From UBA4615 sp046046245 (GTDB taxonomy: Bacteria; Pseudomonadota; Gammaproteobacteria; Burkholderiales; Burkholderiaceae_E): DNA of 64,000 bases. The first letter of the stretch is position 1; each line of letters begins with the position of its first letter. The DNA is taken from assembly GCA_046046245.1 (NCBI GenBank), contig JBJOKE010000046.1:54808-118807 (forward strand), given 5' to 3'. The notes under the pieces were generated by a model, which was not told the DNA's origin, searched no databases, and was given only the letters and a program-made list of their open reading frames with translations. A program made the position numbers and the translations under genes. This document shows, piece after piece, positions 50,256 to 59,038 of the stretch.

Positions 50256-51836
50256 ATGCTTATCCACAAGCGCAAGAAGGCAGTCGTCCTCAAGCTGCGC
50301 AACCCTGAACGCGTAACGACCGTCATCCCGACGGCCATCCAGGTCAACGCCCACATGGTGGCGGTTCCGCACCGCCCCGATGAGACAAGGGTGCTGCGCA
50401 ACCTGGGCTTCGAGGTCCCCGACCCGATGCCCATTCACTACGACTGGCCCAAGGTCAACGGCCACCACGATCCGTTCGCGGCCCAGCGCACGACGGCCAA
50501 CTTCCTGGCCATGCACTCGCGTGCCTACTGCCTGAACGGCATGGGCACCGGCAAGACGAACTCGGCGCTGTGGGCCTACGACTACCTGCGGCGCACCAAG
50601 CAGGCCAAGCGCATGCTGGTCGTGTGCCCGCTGTCCACGATGGAGCGTACCTGGGCGGACTCGGTGTTCTTCACCTTCCCCCACCTCGACTGCGCGGTGC
50701 TGCACGGCACTCGCAGCAAGCGTCTGAAGCTGCTTCAGCAGGACGTCCACATCTACATCATCAACATCGACGGGCTAAGCACCATCCGCGACGAGCTGGC
50801 CAAGCGCGACGACATCGACTTGGTCGTCATCGACGAGCTGGCCTTGGCGCGCAACTCGGGAACCGAACGATGGAAGACCCTGAACACGATCTGCAACAAG
50901 CAGCACAGCCGCAGGGTGTGGGGGATGACTGGCTCGCCCACCCCGAACGCCCCGACCGACGCATGGGCGCAGTGCCGGCTGGTGACCCCCGACAACCCCG
51001 ACGTGCCGAAGTACTTCGGCAAGTTCCGGGACATGGTCATGAAGCAGTTGAGCCCCTTCAAGTGGGTGGCTCGCCAGAACGCGATGGAGACGGTGCACAA
51101 CATGATGCAGCCGGCCATCCGGTTCGCGCTGGAGGACTGCGTGGACTTGCCCGAGCAGACCTTCATCACCCGCGAGGTGGCGATGACTGCGGAGCAGGCC
51201 AAGGCCTACAAGGACATGCTGGCCAAGCTTTCGACGGAGTACCAGGGCGGGCAGATCCTGGCGGTCAACGAGGCGGTCAAGGCCAACAAGCTCATCCAGA
51301 TCGCCTGCGGCGTCGCCTACGGTACCGATGGCACCGAGGTCGTGATTCCCTCGACCCCGCGGCTGGAGGTGCTCAAGGAGCTCATCGAAGAGTCCACCGG
51401 GAAGGTGATCGTATTCGTACCCCTGACTGCTGCGCTGGAGTCTGTCGCCCAGGCGCTGAAGGCCGACTGGAGCGTGGAGGTCGTCCACGGCGAGACCAGT
51501 AAGGCCGAGCGCGACCGCATCTTCGGCGACTTCCAGCATCAGATCCACCCACGGGTGCTGGTGGCCAACGCGGCGACCATGAGCCACGGCCTGACCCTGA
51601 CGGCTGCCACCACCATCGTGTGGTACGCCCCAGTGCACAGCAACGAGATCTACGAGCAGGCCTGCGCCCGGGTCCGCCGGCCCGGCCAGAAGCGCACCAC
51701 GGTCATCGCCCACATCGCCGGCAGCGACATCGAGCGCCGGGTCTACAAGCGCCTGCAGGACAAGCAGTCCATGCAGGGCCTGCTGCTCGATCTGGTCCGA
51801 GAAGGGAGCAAAGGTGAGTTAGCAACTACCCCTTGA
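50256..51836 (+). CDS. SF2/SNF2-like DNA helicase (526 aa)
   Basis: Walker A GMGTGKT at 95-101; motif II DELA (D193, E194); motif III GMTGSPT; motif V/VI with ATMSHGLTLT and ARVRRPGQKR. The N-terminal 60 residues are family-specific. The arrangement fits SNF2/DEAD-like helicases of phage replication modules, which remodel DNA or displace blocks. Motif II is DELA rather than DEAD/DEAH. Confidence 0.85.
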   Translation: MLIHKRKKAVVLKLRNPERVTTVIPTAIQVNAHMVAVPHRPDETRVLRNLGFEVPDPMPIHYDWPKVNGHHDPFAAQRTTANFLAMHSRAYCLNGMGTGKTNSALWAYDYLRRTKQAKRMLVVCPLSTMERTWADSVFFTFPHLDCAVLHGTRSKRLKLLQQDVHIYIINIDGLSTIRDELAKRDDIDLVVIDELALARNSGTERWKTLNTICNKQHSRRVWGMTGSPTPNAPTDAWAQCRLVTPDNPDVPKYFGKFRDMVMKQLSPFKWVARQNAMETVHNMMQPAIRFALEDCVDLPEQTFITREVAMTAEQAKAYKDMLAKLSTEYQGGQILAVNEAVKANKLIQIACGVAYGTDGTEVVIPSTPRLEVLKELIEESTGKVIVFVPLTAALESVAQALKADWSVEVVHGETSKAERDRIFGDFQHQIHPRVLVANAATMSHGLTLTAATTIVWYAPVHSNEIYEQACARVRRPGQKRTTVIAHIAGSDIERRVYKRLQDKQSMQGLLLDLVREGSKGELATTP

Positions 51837-51888
51837 CGGCCGGGACAACTGGCACCACAATTCACTTCCTTACAAAAGGAGCTAACAC

Positions 51889-52275
51889 ATGAAACTGTCC
51901 GAAGCAGTTAGCTTGTACATTCGACTGCGTGACCGTAAGGCCGAGATCAAGGCCCAGATGGACGAGCAGATCGCACCCATCCAAGAGAAGATGGACAAGC
52001 TGGAAGCCAAGCTGCTGGAGGCCTTCCAGGCCACCGGCGTGGACTCGGTGAAGACCGAGTTCGGCACCGCCTACACGAGCGTTCGCACGACGGCCAGCGT
52101 GGCCGATCGCGACGCCTTCATGGAGTTCGTCAAGGCCCGCGGAGAGTGGAGCCTGCTGGAGGTCCGCGCCGCGAAGACCGCCATCGAACAGTACCGAGCC
52201 GCCAACGACGACGAGCTGCCCCCGGGTGTCAACATCCGTGAGGAAAGGGTCGTCAACGTCCGTCGGTCCGCGTAA
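51889..52275 (+). CDS. Conserved phage helical protein (128 aa)
   Basis: ATG at 51889 follows AAAGGAGCTAACAC. N-terminal coiled coil (residues ~12-45), then GVDSVKTEFGTAYTSVR and a PPGVNIREERVVNVRR end, a set of motifs seen in many phage early regions near SSB genes. Function unknown. Confidence 0.72.
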   Translation: MKLSEAVSLYIRLRDRKAEIKAQMDEQIAPIQEKMDKLEAKLLEAFQATGVDSVKTEFGTAYTSVRTTASVADRDAFMEFVKARGEWSLLEVRAAKTAIEQYRAANDDELPPGVNIREERVVNVRRSA

Positions 52276-52298
52276 ACTCATCGTCCCCAGGAGTACCA

Positions 52299-53267
52299 AT
52301 GAACATCATCCCGTTCGAGGGCAAGACCCTCCCCGCCTACCTCAAGAAGTTCGACGTCTCGGCGCTGAACGCGGACCTGACCGCCCACGCCGGCGGCGGC
52401 TTCCCCGTGCTGTCCACCAAGGGCAACAAGTGGGCCGTCGTGCGCGACGGCGAGCGCACCGTGCTGCCCAACCCCAAGGACCCGGAGAGCCCGGCGACCT
52501 ACGTGGACGTGGTCATCATCAAGGCCAACAAGGACAAGTCCAAGGTCTTCTACCTGAAGGGCTATGACCCGGAGTCCAGCGAGAAGCAGAAGCCCGACTG
52601 CTACTCCCCCGACGGCATCGCCCCCGGCGCGGACGCGGCCGCCCCACAGGCCAAGAAGTGCGCCACCTGCCCGCACAACCAGTGGGGCTCGAAGATCGGC
52701 GACAAGGGCGCCACCAAGGGCAAGGCGTGCAGCGACAACGTGCGGCTGGCGGTGGCCCCCGCCGGGCAAGTCAACGACCCGATGCTGCTGCGCGTGCCGC
52801 CTGCGTCCATCCGCAACCTGGGCGAGTACGGCCAACTGCTGGCCAAGCGCGGCGTGGGCTACAACATGGTGGTCACCAAGATCGCCTTCGACCCCGACTC
52901 GCTCGGCAAGATCACGTTCAAGCCCGTGGGCTTCCTGGACGATGCGTCCTACGCCGAAGTGCAGGAGGTGATGGACTCCGACCTCGTGCGCGACATCACG
53001 GGCGGTAGCCTCACGCAGGTCATCGAGTCCGTGGCTGCCGCCGATGCGCAGGAGATCGCCAAGGAAGCCGAGGCCAAGGAAGTGGTCAAGCAGGCCGTCT
53101 CCAAGGCCAAGCAGGTCACCGACGAGGAAGTCGAGACCGCCGTGCGCGCCGCAGAGAAGCCCTCCAAGGCCAAGCCGGCCGAAGACAAGCCCAAGGCCAA
53201 GGCGAGCCCGGTCGTCAGCGAAGATCTGGACGTCGACCTCGACGGCATCAGCTTCGACGACGAGTGA
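52299..53267 (+). CDS. Single-stranded-DNA-binding-like protein (322 aa)
   Basis: The last residues (DLDVDLDGISFDDE) form the acidic tail typical of phage SSBs such as T7 gp2.5. The N-terminal half (to ~195) fits a beta-rich OB-type fold with a Cys cluster (CATCPH, and a later KACSDN) that may bind zinc. An Ala/Lys/Glu-rich linker precedes the tail. Placed between replication genes. Role: coating ssDNA and recruiting replication proteins. Confidence 0.75.
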   Translation: MNIIPFEGKTLPAYLKKFDVSALNADLTAHAGGGFPVLSTKGNKWAVVRDGERTVLPNPKDPESPATYVDVVIIKANKDKSKVFYLKGYDPESSEKQKPDCYSPDGIAPGADAAAPQAKKCATCPHNQWGSKIGDKGATKGKACSDNVRLAVAPAGQVNDPMLLRVPPASIRNLGEYGQLLAKRGVGYNMVVTKIAFDPDSLGKITFKPVGFLDDASYAEVQEVMDSDLVRDITGGSLTQVIESVAAADAQEIAKEAEAKEVVKQAVSKAKQVTDEEVETAVRAAEKPSKAKPAEDKPKAKASPVVSEDLDVDLDGISFDDE

Positions 53268-53278
53268 ACCACAACACG

Positions 53279-53303
53279 GGGGAGGCGCGAGGGCGACCTC
53301 CCC
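53279..53303 (+). terminator. Hairpin after SSB-like gene
   Basis: GGGGAGG/CCTCCCC stem with an 11-base loop, followed by CTTCTGTCT, 12 bases after the stop. The T content makes it a better terminator candidate than most in the phage. Confidence 0.6.
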
Positions 53304-53327
53304 CTTCTGTCTGCACCTGGGGCTTGC

Positions 53328-53579
53328 ATGTCATACAACATTGAACCGAGGAAAGTTGCCGGCGTGGTCAAGGAGGCCAGCGCCGCGCTCGAAGGCAAGG
53401 ACTTCAACCACGGCGAAGTCCTGGTTGGACTGGCTGAACTGCTGGGCCGTGTCATCGTGGACGTGGGCAAACACCACGTCCACATGGATGACATGAAGAA
53501 GGTCGTCGTCGACCACCTGGAGCGGACTGTCCGCATCGGGGCCCACGCCACGGAGAAGAGTATCGCCGCACGGGGGTGA
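53328..53579 (+). CDS. Small hypothetical protein (83 aa)
   Basis: ATG at 53328. A compact helical protein with HGEVLVGLAELLGRVIVDVGKHHV. It ends one base before the primase gene. Not recognised. Confidence 0.62.
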   Translation: MSYNIEPRKVAGVVKEASAALEGKDFNHGEVLVGLAELLGRVIVDVGKHHVHMDDMKKVVVDHLERTVRIGAHATEKSIAARG

Positions 53580-53580
53580 G

Positions 53581-56568
53581 ATGGACACCCTTGAGTTTCT
53601 GCGCACGATCCTGCCCGACGAGGGCATCTACTATCTGGCCCTCTTCCGCGAGGGCTACCAGTTCCCGGCGCACCGCGCCTACACCGACCTGGAGACCATG
53701 GCCTACGCCGTCGAGGAGATGGCGGACAAGAAGGGCCTGTCGGTCTACCACGCCTGCGCCAGCTACCAGAAGGCAGTCATCGAGATCGAGTCCGATGACC
53801 CCGACAAGCCCAAGCGCAAGTACCGCATCCCCGAGAACTGGGACCGCGCCAAGGCGTTCTGGGTCGACATCGACTGCGGCCAGGAGAAGTTCGACAAGGG
53901 CGACGGCTACATCACCAAGGCTGATGCGGCCAAGGCAGCCTTCAAGTTCGCCGACACCATCGGCTGGCCGCGCCCCATGCTCGTGGACTCGGGCAACGGG
54001 CTGCACGCCTACTGGCCGCTGATCAAGCCGCTGAAGGCCGAGAGCTGGCGCAAGATCGCCAACGTGTTGAAGGCCACGCTCGCCCACGAGGGCGTGCGGG
54101 CTGACCCCACGCGCACGGCCGACTTCAGCTCCATCCTGCGCCCCGTGGGCTCGGTCAACCGCAAGAACGGGGGGTCGAAGGCCGTCAAGGTCAAGTCGCT
54201 TTGCGTTGCCCAGGATGCAAAAGCGTTAGCAACTGCCCTGCTGAAGTACGCCACCGAGCACGGCGTGAAGCAGCCCAAGGCGGCAGCACCGTCCAAGCCT
54301 CGGGGTGGCGCGGACCTGAACTCGGACCTGACTGGGCACCTGTCGTACCCGGACATCCCGAGCAAGGGGGCCGAGGTGGCCTCCAAGTGCGCCCAGGTCG
54401 CTCTCATGCGCGACACCGCCGGCGACGTGAGCTACGAGCACTGGCGTGGGGTCATCGGGCTGCTCACCCACTGCGAGGACGGACGCGAGCTGGCCGAGGC
54501 CTGGAGCGCGGAGCGGGAGAACACCGGCCACGCGCAGACCGACTGGCATACCCGGTTCGACACGTGGGGCTCCGGCCCGACCACCTGCGAGTTCTTCGAG
54601 AAGTGCAACCCCGACGGCTGCACGGGCTGCGAGTTCAAGGGCAAGGTCAAGTCCCCCATCATCCTGGGGCGGGTCATCCCGATCGCCGTCGAGTCCGAGG
54701 TCGAAGTCATTAGCAACGAGGGCGAGTCCGAAGTCGTCACGACTCCGGCGCTGCCCACGTCTTACGTGTACTCCAACGGGCTGCTCACACGCCTGCTGCC
54801 GGACAAGGACGGGGTGCTGCAGTCGTTCCCCTTCTGCACCCTACTCTTCTACCCCACGGCGCGCATCCGGGCCGAAGACGGCACCTACCGCATCGGCATG
54901 CGCATGCACCTGCCCAACAAGCGCGTGCGCGACTTCGAGATGACACACGAGTCCATGGCCTCGCAGACCGACATGCTGAGGGCGATGGCCAAGTACGAGC
55001 TCACGCAGAGCAACCACAAGGACGCAGGCTCACACATGGCTGCCTACCTTCGAGACCAACTGGAGGCGCTCAAGCGCCAAGTCGAGGAGGTCAGCACGCT
55101 GACCAGCTTCGGCTGGAAGTCTGACGGCGCGTTCCTCATCGGGGACCGCCTCTACGGCGCCGACGGCTCGGTGCGCAAGGTGCTGCTGGGCGGCTCGGCC
55201 ACCAAGTACTCGGCGAGCCTGCCCGCCCCCAAGGGCACGCTGGCCGGCTACGCCTCGGCGCTCAACTTCATGTACAACCGCGCCGGCATGGAGCACTGGC
55301 AGTACGCCATCTGCTCCGGCTGGGGGTCGATGCTGACACCCATGTGCGAGGAGCTCTTCAAGGGCCTTCTGGTAGCGCTGCGCGGAGGCGACTCGGGCAA
55401 GGGCAAGACCACCTGCTGCTACGCGAGCCTGTACGCCTTCGGCAACGCCGAGGGCATGTCGCTCAAGTCCAAGGACGGCTTCACGTACAACGCGCTGTGG
55501 GCGGTGCTCGGGGCGTTCAACAACCTGCCGGTGCTGCTCGATGAGCTCACCAACATGGACGCGGCGATGTTCTCCGACCTCGCCTACGGCGTGTCCAACG
55601 GACAGGAGAAGATCCGCCTGACCTCCAAGGGCGGCAGCGTCGGGTTCGCCAACACGATCCAGTGGCGGCTCTCCCCCTTCGTGACCGGCAACCGCGACTT
55701 CCACGGACTGCTCGCCACCACCCAGGCGAACTCGCAGGCCGAGGCCGTGCGCCTCGTGCAGATCAACGTGGACACCTACCCCGTGGTCCACCTGGACGAG
55801 GACCCCCAGCGCGAGGCCGAGATCGCGCAGCAGTGCATCGAGGCCATGAAGGCCAACGCCGGGTGCGCCGGCGACGCCATGATCCGCTACGTCGTGCAGA
55901 ACGTGAAGGCCCTCACCGACGAGGTGCGCGCCACGACGCTGGAGCTCGCCCGGCACCTGCCCGACACGAAGTACCGCTTCTACCGCGCGCACGGCGCATG
56001 CACGCTCACCATGTGCAGAGTTGCCCGCGACCTGGGCATCGTCGAGTTCGATCTCGATCGGCTCTTCGAGTTCACGGTCGAGCTGCTCAAGGAGCTGGCC
56101 GAGAACGTCGCCATCACCAACACGGTGACCATGGAAGACGCCTTCAGCCGCATGATGGCCGAGCTCGCCAGCCGCATCATCGTAACCCACGAGTTCCGCG
56201 ACGCCCGCCACAAGAACGGCCCGGAGACGCCGCGCAACCGCATCCAGGGTGCAGTGGCCGGGCGCTACGTGCTGGGCACCACGACGTCGCGCGACTGCGC
56301 CGGGTACATCATGCTCAACCAGAAGGAGGTGCGCGACTGGTGCATGCGCAACCGCACCGACTACAACGCCATGGTCGGGCAGCTCGAACGCGACGGCGCG
56401 CTCGTCAAGCGCATGGACAAGATCACGCTCACGCGCGGCACCGACTTCCCCACCGTGCAGGCCCGCTGCATCATCGTCAACTCGTACAAGCTGGACAAAG
56501 AGGCGCTAACTCTTGTTAGCAACAGTGTAGGCGAAGAGGGTGACAGACAAGCGGTCGGAGAGGTATGA
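53581..56568 (+). CDS. Primase-helicase fusion, AEP-type N-terminus and DUF927-type AAA+ C-terminus (995 aa)
   Basis: N-terminal archaeo-eukaryotic primase-like region: VDIDCG with D96 and D98; a SGNGLHAYW segment; and FSSILRPVGSVNRKNG follows. A Cys cluster (CEFFEKCNPDGCTGC) may bind zinc at about residues 338-352. The C-terminal AAA+ part has Walker A GGDSGKGKTT at 602-611 and a DELTN motif, typical of DUF927-type helicases. It should make primers and open the fork for the family A polymerase. It ends in a GCTAAC/GTTAGC inverted pair at 56505-56520. Confidence 0.85.
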   Translation: MDTLEFLRTILPDEGIYYLALFREGYQFPAHRAYTDLETMAYAVEEMADKKGLSVYHACASYQKAVIEIESDDPDKPKRKYRIPENWDRAKAFWVDIDCGQEKFDKGDGYITKADAAKAAFKFADTIGWPRPMLVDSGNGLHAYWPLIKPLKAESWRKIANVLKATLAHEGVRADPTRTADFSSILRPVGSVNRKNGGSKAVKVKSLCVAQDAKALATALLKYATEHGVKQPKAAAPSKPRGGADLNSDLTGHLSYPDIPSKGAEVASKCAQVALMRDTAGDVSYEHWRGVIGLLTHCEDGRELAEAWSAERENTGHAQTDWHTRFDTWGSGPTTCEFFEKCNPDGCTGCEFKGKVKSPIILGRVIPIAVESEVEVISNEGESEVVTTPALPTSYVYSNGLLTRLLPDKDGVLQSFPFCTLLFYPTARIRAEDGTYRIGMRMHLPNKRVRDFEMTHESMASQTDMLRAMAKYELTQSNHKDAGSHMAAYLRDQLEALKRQVEEVSTLTSFGWKSDGAFLIGDRLYGADGSVRKVLLGGSATKYSASLPAPKGTLAGYASALNFMYNRAGMEHWQYAICSGWGSMLTPMCEELFKGLLVALRGGDSGKGKTTCCYASLYAFGNAEGMSLKSKDGFTYNALWAVLGAFNNLPVLLDELTNMDAAMFSDLAYGVSNGQEKIRLTSKGGSVGFANTIQWRLSPFVTGNRDFHGLLATTQANSQAEAVRLVQINVDTYPVVHLDEDPQREAEIAQQCIEAMKANAGCAGDAMIRYVVQNVKALTDEVRATTLELARHLPDTKYRFYRAHGACTLTMCRVARDLGIVEFDLDRLFEFTVELLKELAENVAITNTVTMEDAFSRMMAELASRIIVTHEFRDARHKNGPETPRNRIQGAVAGRYVLGTTTSRDCAGYIMLNQKEVRDWCMRNRTDYNAMVGQLERDGALVKRMDKITLTRGTDFPTVQARCIIVNSYKLDKEALTLVSNSVGEEGDRQAVGEV

Positions 56569-56653
56569 TGCGCCCCGTTAGTTCCTACAGGTGCTTTCTC
56601 CGGGGTATGGGTTGGGAGTTCTCGGCCGCCCCGGATCTTTTTCCGAGGCTGCG

Positions 56654-56857
56654 ATGAAACTGACCCTAGATGCCAAAGGCCTCGCCGAGGCCCTGAGCCT
56701 GCCGGTGCGCACTGTCCAGCAGTACGCCTCCCGCTACCCCGACAGGCTGCCCCCGCGGCTCAATCTGCCCAGCCGAAAGCTGATGTGGGCTGTGGCTGAC
56801 GTGCAGGAGTGGATCGAGCGCCATCGTGCAGCTTCGCAGCCAGCTCCGCAGGAGTAG
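56654..56857 (+). CDS. Excisionase/AlpA-like HTH protein (67 aa)
   Basis: MKLTLDAKGLAEALSLPVRTVQQYASRYPDRLPPRL, then LMWAVADVQEWIERH is a MerR-type winged HTH as in AlpA and Xis. ATG at 56654 follows CCGAGG. The last 98 bases run antisense to the integrase end. Expected to direct the integrase to excision or regulate it. Confidence 0.75.
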   Translation: MKLTLDAKGLAEALSLPVRTVQQYASRYPDRLPPRLNLPSRKLMWAVADVQEWIERHRAASQPAPQE

Positions 56858-57788
56858 GGTTGTAGTAGACCATCAGGGTGTTCAGGTCTCGATGGCCGAT
56901 CACCCTTGCCAGCTCGATCACGGACAGGAACCTGGACAGCCGCGTGCACGCCTCGTGGCGCGAGTCGTGGAAGTGCAGGTCCCTGATCCCCAGAGCCTTG
57001 CAGGCCTCTCGGAACTCCGTACCGATTGAGCCCTTGTTGACCGGGAACACCCGGTCGCCATCGCGGGGCAGCAGCCCCAGCAGCTCGATGGCCCTGACCG
57101 TCAGCAGCGCCCAGCGCTCGTCCCCGTTCTTCGACGGCGGCACGTAGACGGTCCTCTCCCCCTCATTCGTTGTCTCCCACTCAAGCTCGGTGAGCTCTTC
57201 CAGGCGGATGCCCGTCTCGCAGGCGAACTCGAACATGAACGGCACGTGCTGCTTGACCAGCCTGGGCGTGCTCCTGCCGAAGTAGTCCCAGATGGCGTCG
57301 ATCTCCGACGGCTTGACTCTGCGCTTGCGTGCTTTGCCCTTGGGCGGCAAGGCCACGTCGCGCATCGGGTTGATCTTGAGCTTGATCCGCCAGCGCTTCA
57401 TGGCGTGCGTGAACACCGCCGAGATGATGGTCGCCTCCCGGCGCACGGTGTTGGGCTTGACCTCCTTGCGGCGCTTCTCGATCCAGGCCGCGAGCGCGTC
57501 CCCGCACTCGTGCAGGTTGAAGTCCACCCACTTCTCTTCGCGGTTCAGGCGCAGCAGCCGGTTGCGCTCCCAGCGGTCGCACTCCTCTTCCTCGATGTAG
57601 CGCTCGATGACGGAGCGCAGTGACTGCTTGACCGGGGCGACGTAGGTCCCCTCGCGCATCTCGGCTTCGATCTTGAGGGCCCAAGCCTTGGCCCTGGTCT
57701 TGTTCGGGAAGGTGTCGGATGCTGCCTCGAAGCCCTTCACACGGACGATGGCCCGGACGCGGCCGTTGCGAATCTGGTAGGTAGGCAT
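56760..57788 (-). CDS. int: Tyrosine integrase (342 aa)
   Basis: Catalytic residues are visible: TGIRLEEL (first Arg), HDSRHEACTRL (His-x-x-Arg), GHRDLNTLMVYY (His and the nucleophilic Tyr). The N-terminal ~55 residues fit the arm-binding part (MPTYQIRNGRVRAIVRVKG) and ~65-145 the core-binding domain. ATG at 57788 was chosen; 57797 is an in-frame alternative. It lies at the right border and reads into the phage. Confidence 0.92.
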   Translation of the reverse strand: MPTYQIRNGRVRAIVRVKGFEAASDTFPNKTRAKAWALKIEAEMREGTYVAPVKQSLRSVIERYIEEEECDRWERNRLLRLNREEKWVDFNLHECGDALAAWIEKRRKEVKPNTVRREATIISAVFTHAMKRWRIKLKINPMRDVALPPKGKARKRRVKPSEIDAIWDYFGRSTPRLVKQHVPFMFEFACETGIRLEELTELEWETTNEGERTVYVPPSKNGDERWALLTVRAIELLGLLPRDGDRVFPVNKGSIGTEFREACKALGIRDLHFHDSRHEACTRLSRFLSVIELARVIGHRDLNTLMVYYNPTPAELAAKLHDGARSTPARQPQPTSAFGWAD

Positions 57789-57800
57789 AGACAGCATGGT

Positions 57801-57818
57801 GTACCAAATTCGTACCAA
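57801..57818. repeat. Direct GTACCAA pair at integrase start, attachment region candidate
   Basis: GTACCAA occurs at 57801-57807 and 57812-57818, 11 bases apart, about one helical turn, between int and the host border. Such pairs may be integrase core or arm sites. The left junction is needed to define att. Confidence 0.35.
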
Positions 57819-57884
57819 GCTGCCAGCAAACCCGCATGGATGCTGGAATCCTCGACGCTTCTCATCAGCACCAGACGAATCCAT

Positions 57885-57910
57885 GACTGCGGCCCTTCGG
57901 GGCCGCAGTC
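57885..57910 (+). terminator. Strong host-side hairpin near prophage border
   Basis: A perfect 11-bp GC-rich stem with a four-base TTCG loop, followed by GTTT. It probably ends a host gene whose 3' end lay at the integration site, or marks attR. Bidirectional action is possible. Confidence 0.7.
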
Positions 57911-58027
57911 GTTTCCGGCAGTCGATCCGGTCGATCGTGTCGTCGCGGGCCGGGGCTCCGTGAGATCATCGGGTGGAGCGAGGCCGCACGACGACCTCGG
58001 CTGCCGTCCATCCGCGCCCAGCCCCGA

Positions 58028-59032
58028 ATGACACCGAACGCCACGGCCGCTGCCGACGATCCGACACGCACCGGACCGGCACCGCGTCCTCCGACCGCAG
58101 CCGCGCCCACCCGCGTCGCCGTCCTCCTTCCCTGCTTCAACGAGGCCCTGTCGATCGCCGCGGTCGTCGCCGACTTCCGCCGCGTGCTGCCGGACGCGAC
58201 CGTCTACGTGTACGACAACAACTCGGTGGACGGCACCGCGGCCGTGGCCGCCTCCGCGGGCGCGGTGGTGCGAGCCGAACCGTGGCCGGGCAAGGGAAAT
58301 GTCGTGCGGCGCATGTTCGCGGAGATCGACGCCGACGTGTACCTGATCGCCGACGGTGATGGCACCTACGACGCCGAGGCCGCGCCGCTGCTCGTGCGCA
58401 CGCTCGTCGAGCGACGGCTCGACATGGTGGTGGGCACCCGACGCGACGTCTACGAGGACGCTCACCGTCCGGGCCACGGCTTCGGGAACCGCCTGTTCAA
58501 CGGGCTGTACCGCCGCCTCTTCGGCAGGCTGTTCACCGACATCTTCTCGGGCTATCGCGCGTTCTCCCGCCGGTACGTGAAGAGCTTCCCTGCGGTCTCC
58601 GCGGGCTTCGAGATCGAGACCGAGATGTCGGTGCACGCCTCGCAGCTGCGGCTGCCGATCGGCGAGGTCGAGACGCGCTACGGGCGTCGCCAGCCCGGCT
58701 CGTCGAGCAAGCTGCGGACCTTCCGCGACGCGGGCCGGATCCTGGCGACGCTGCTCGTGCTCTACAAGGAGCTGAGGCCGATCCGGTTCTTCGGGTCGAT
58801 CGCGGTGGCGCTCACGGCCGGTTCGCTGGTCCTCGCGACGCCGCTGCTCTTCACCTGGCTCGAGACGGGGCTGGTGCCGCGGCTGCCGACGGCGGTGCTG
58901 GCTACCGGGCTCATCCTGCTGGCGGCGATCTCGCTGACCTGCGGGCTGGTGCTCGACAGCGTCGCGCGCGGACGCCTGGAGCAGAAGCGGATCTGGTACG
59001 TGAGCGCCGCGAGCGATTCGCCGGCACGCTGA
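58028..59032 (+). CDS. GT2 glycosyltransferase with C-terminal membrane helices (GtrB-like, 334 aa)
   Basis: A family 2 transferase, likely using an undecaprenyl-phosphate acceptor: VAVLLPCFNEALSI near residue 30, DNNSVDGT and ADGDGTYD metal-binding motif near 115. Two hydrophobic helices at the C-terminus (SIAVALTAGSLVLATPLLF, ILLAAISLTCGLVLDS) anchor it in the membrane, as in GtrB/DPM-type enzymes. It heads a coupled trio with GtrA-like and GT-C-like genes. Confidence 0.82.
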   Translation: MTPNATAAADDPTRTGPAPRPPTAAAPTRVAVLLPCFNEALSIAAVVADFRRVLPDATVYVYDNNSVDGTAAVAASAGAVVRAEPWPGKGNVVRRMFAEIDADVYLIADGDGTYDAEAAPLLVRTLVERRLDMVVGTRRDVYEDAHRPGHGFGNRLFNGLYRRLFGRLFTDIFSGYRAFSRRYVKSFPAVSAGFEIETEMSVHASQLRLPIGEVETRYGRRQPGSSSKLRTFRDAGRILATLLVLYKELRPIRFFGSIAVALTAGSLVLATPLLFTWLETGLVPRLPTAVLATGLILLAAISLTCGLVLDSVARGRLEQKRIWYVSAASDSPAR

Positions 59033-59038
59033 ACGGCG

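Larger units (their letters stand above)
1..57880. mobile_element. Prophage, podovirus-type, left end outside window
   Basis: Terminase, portal, capsid, tail, lysis, replication and integrase genes form one continuous phage genome. Structural genes read left, early genes read right, and the integrase sits at the right border next to host genes. I see no long tape-measure gene, and the presence of internal-virion-type proteins and short-tail adaptors suggests a podovirus. The right border is placed between the integrase start and the strong hairpin at 57885-57910 by inference. The left border is not in the window because the giant gene at position 1 is still open. The gene plan resembles Bcep22-like Burkholderia phages as I remember them. 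Confidence 0.93.

Noticed and set aside
1..57880. Phage RNA polymerase or sigma factor as in T7-like phages
   Set aside because: No single-subunit polymerase motif was seen in the window; only the HTH segment in the giant protein resembles part of a sigma factor.
57840..57885. tRNA 3' end at the prophage border
   Set aside because: A CACCA occurs, but the T-arm pattern and a matching acceptor strand cannot be built.
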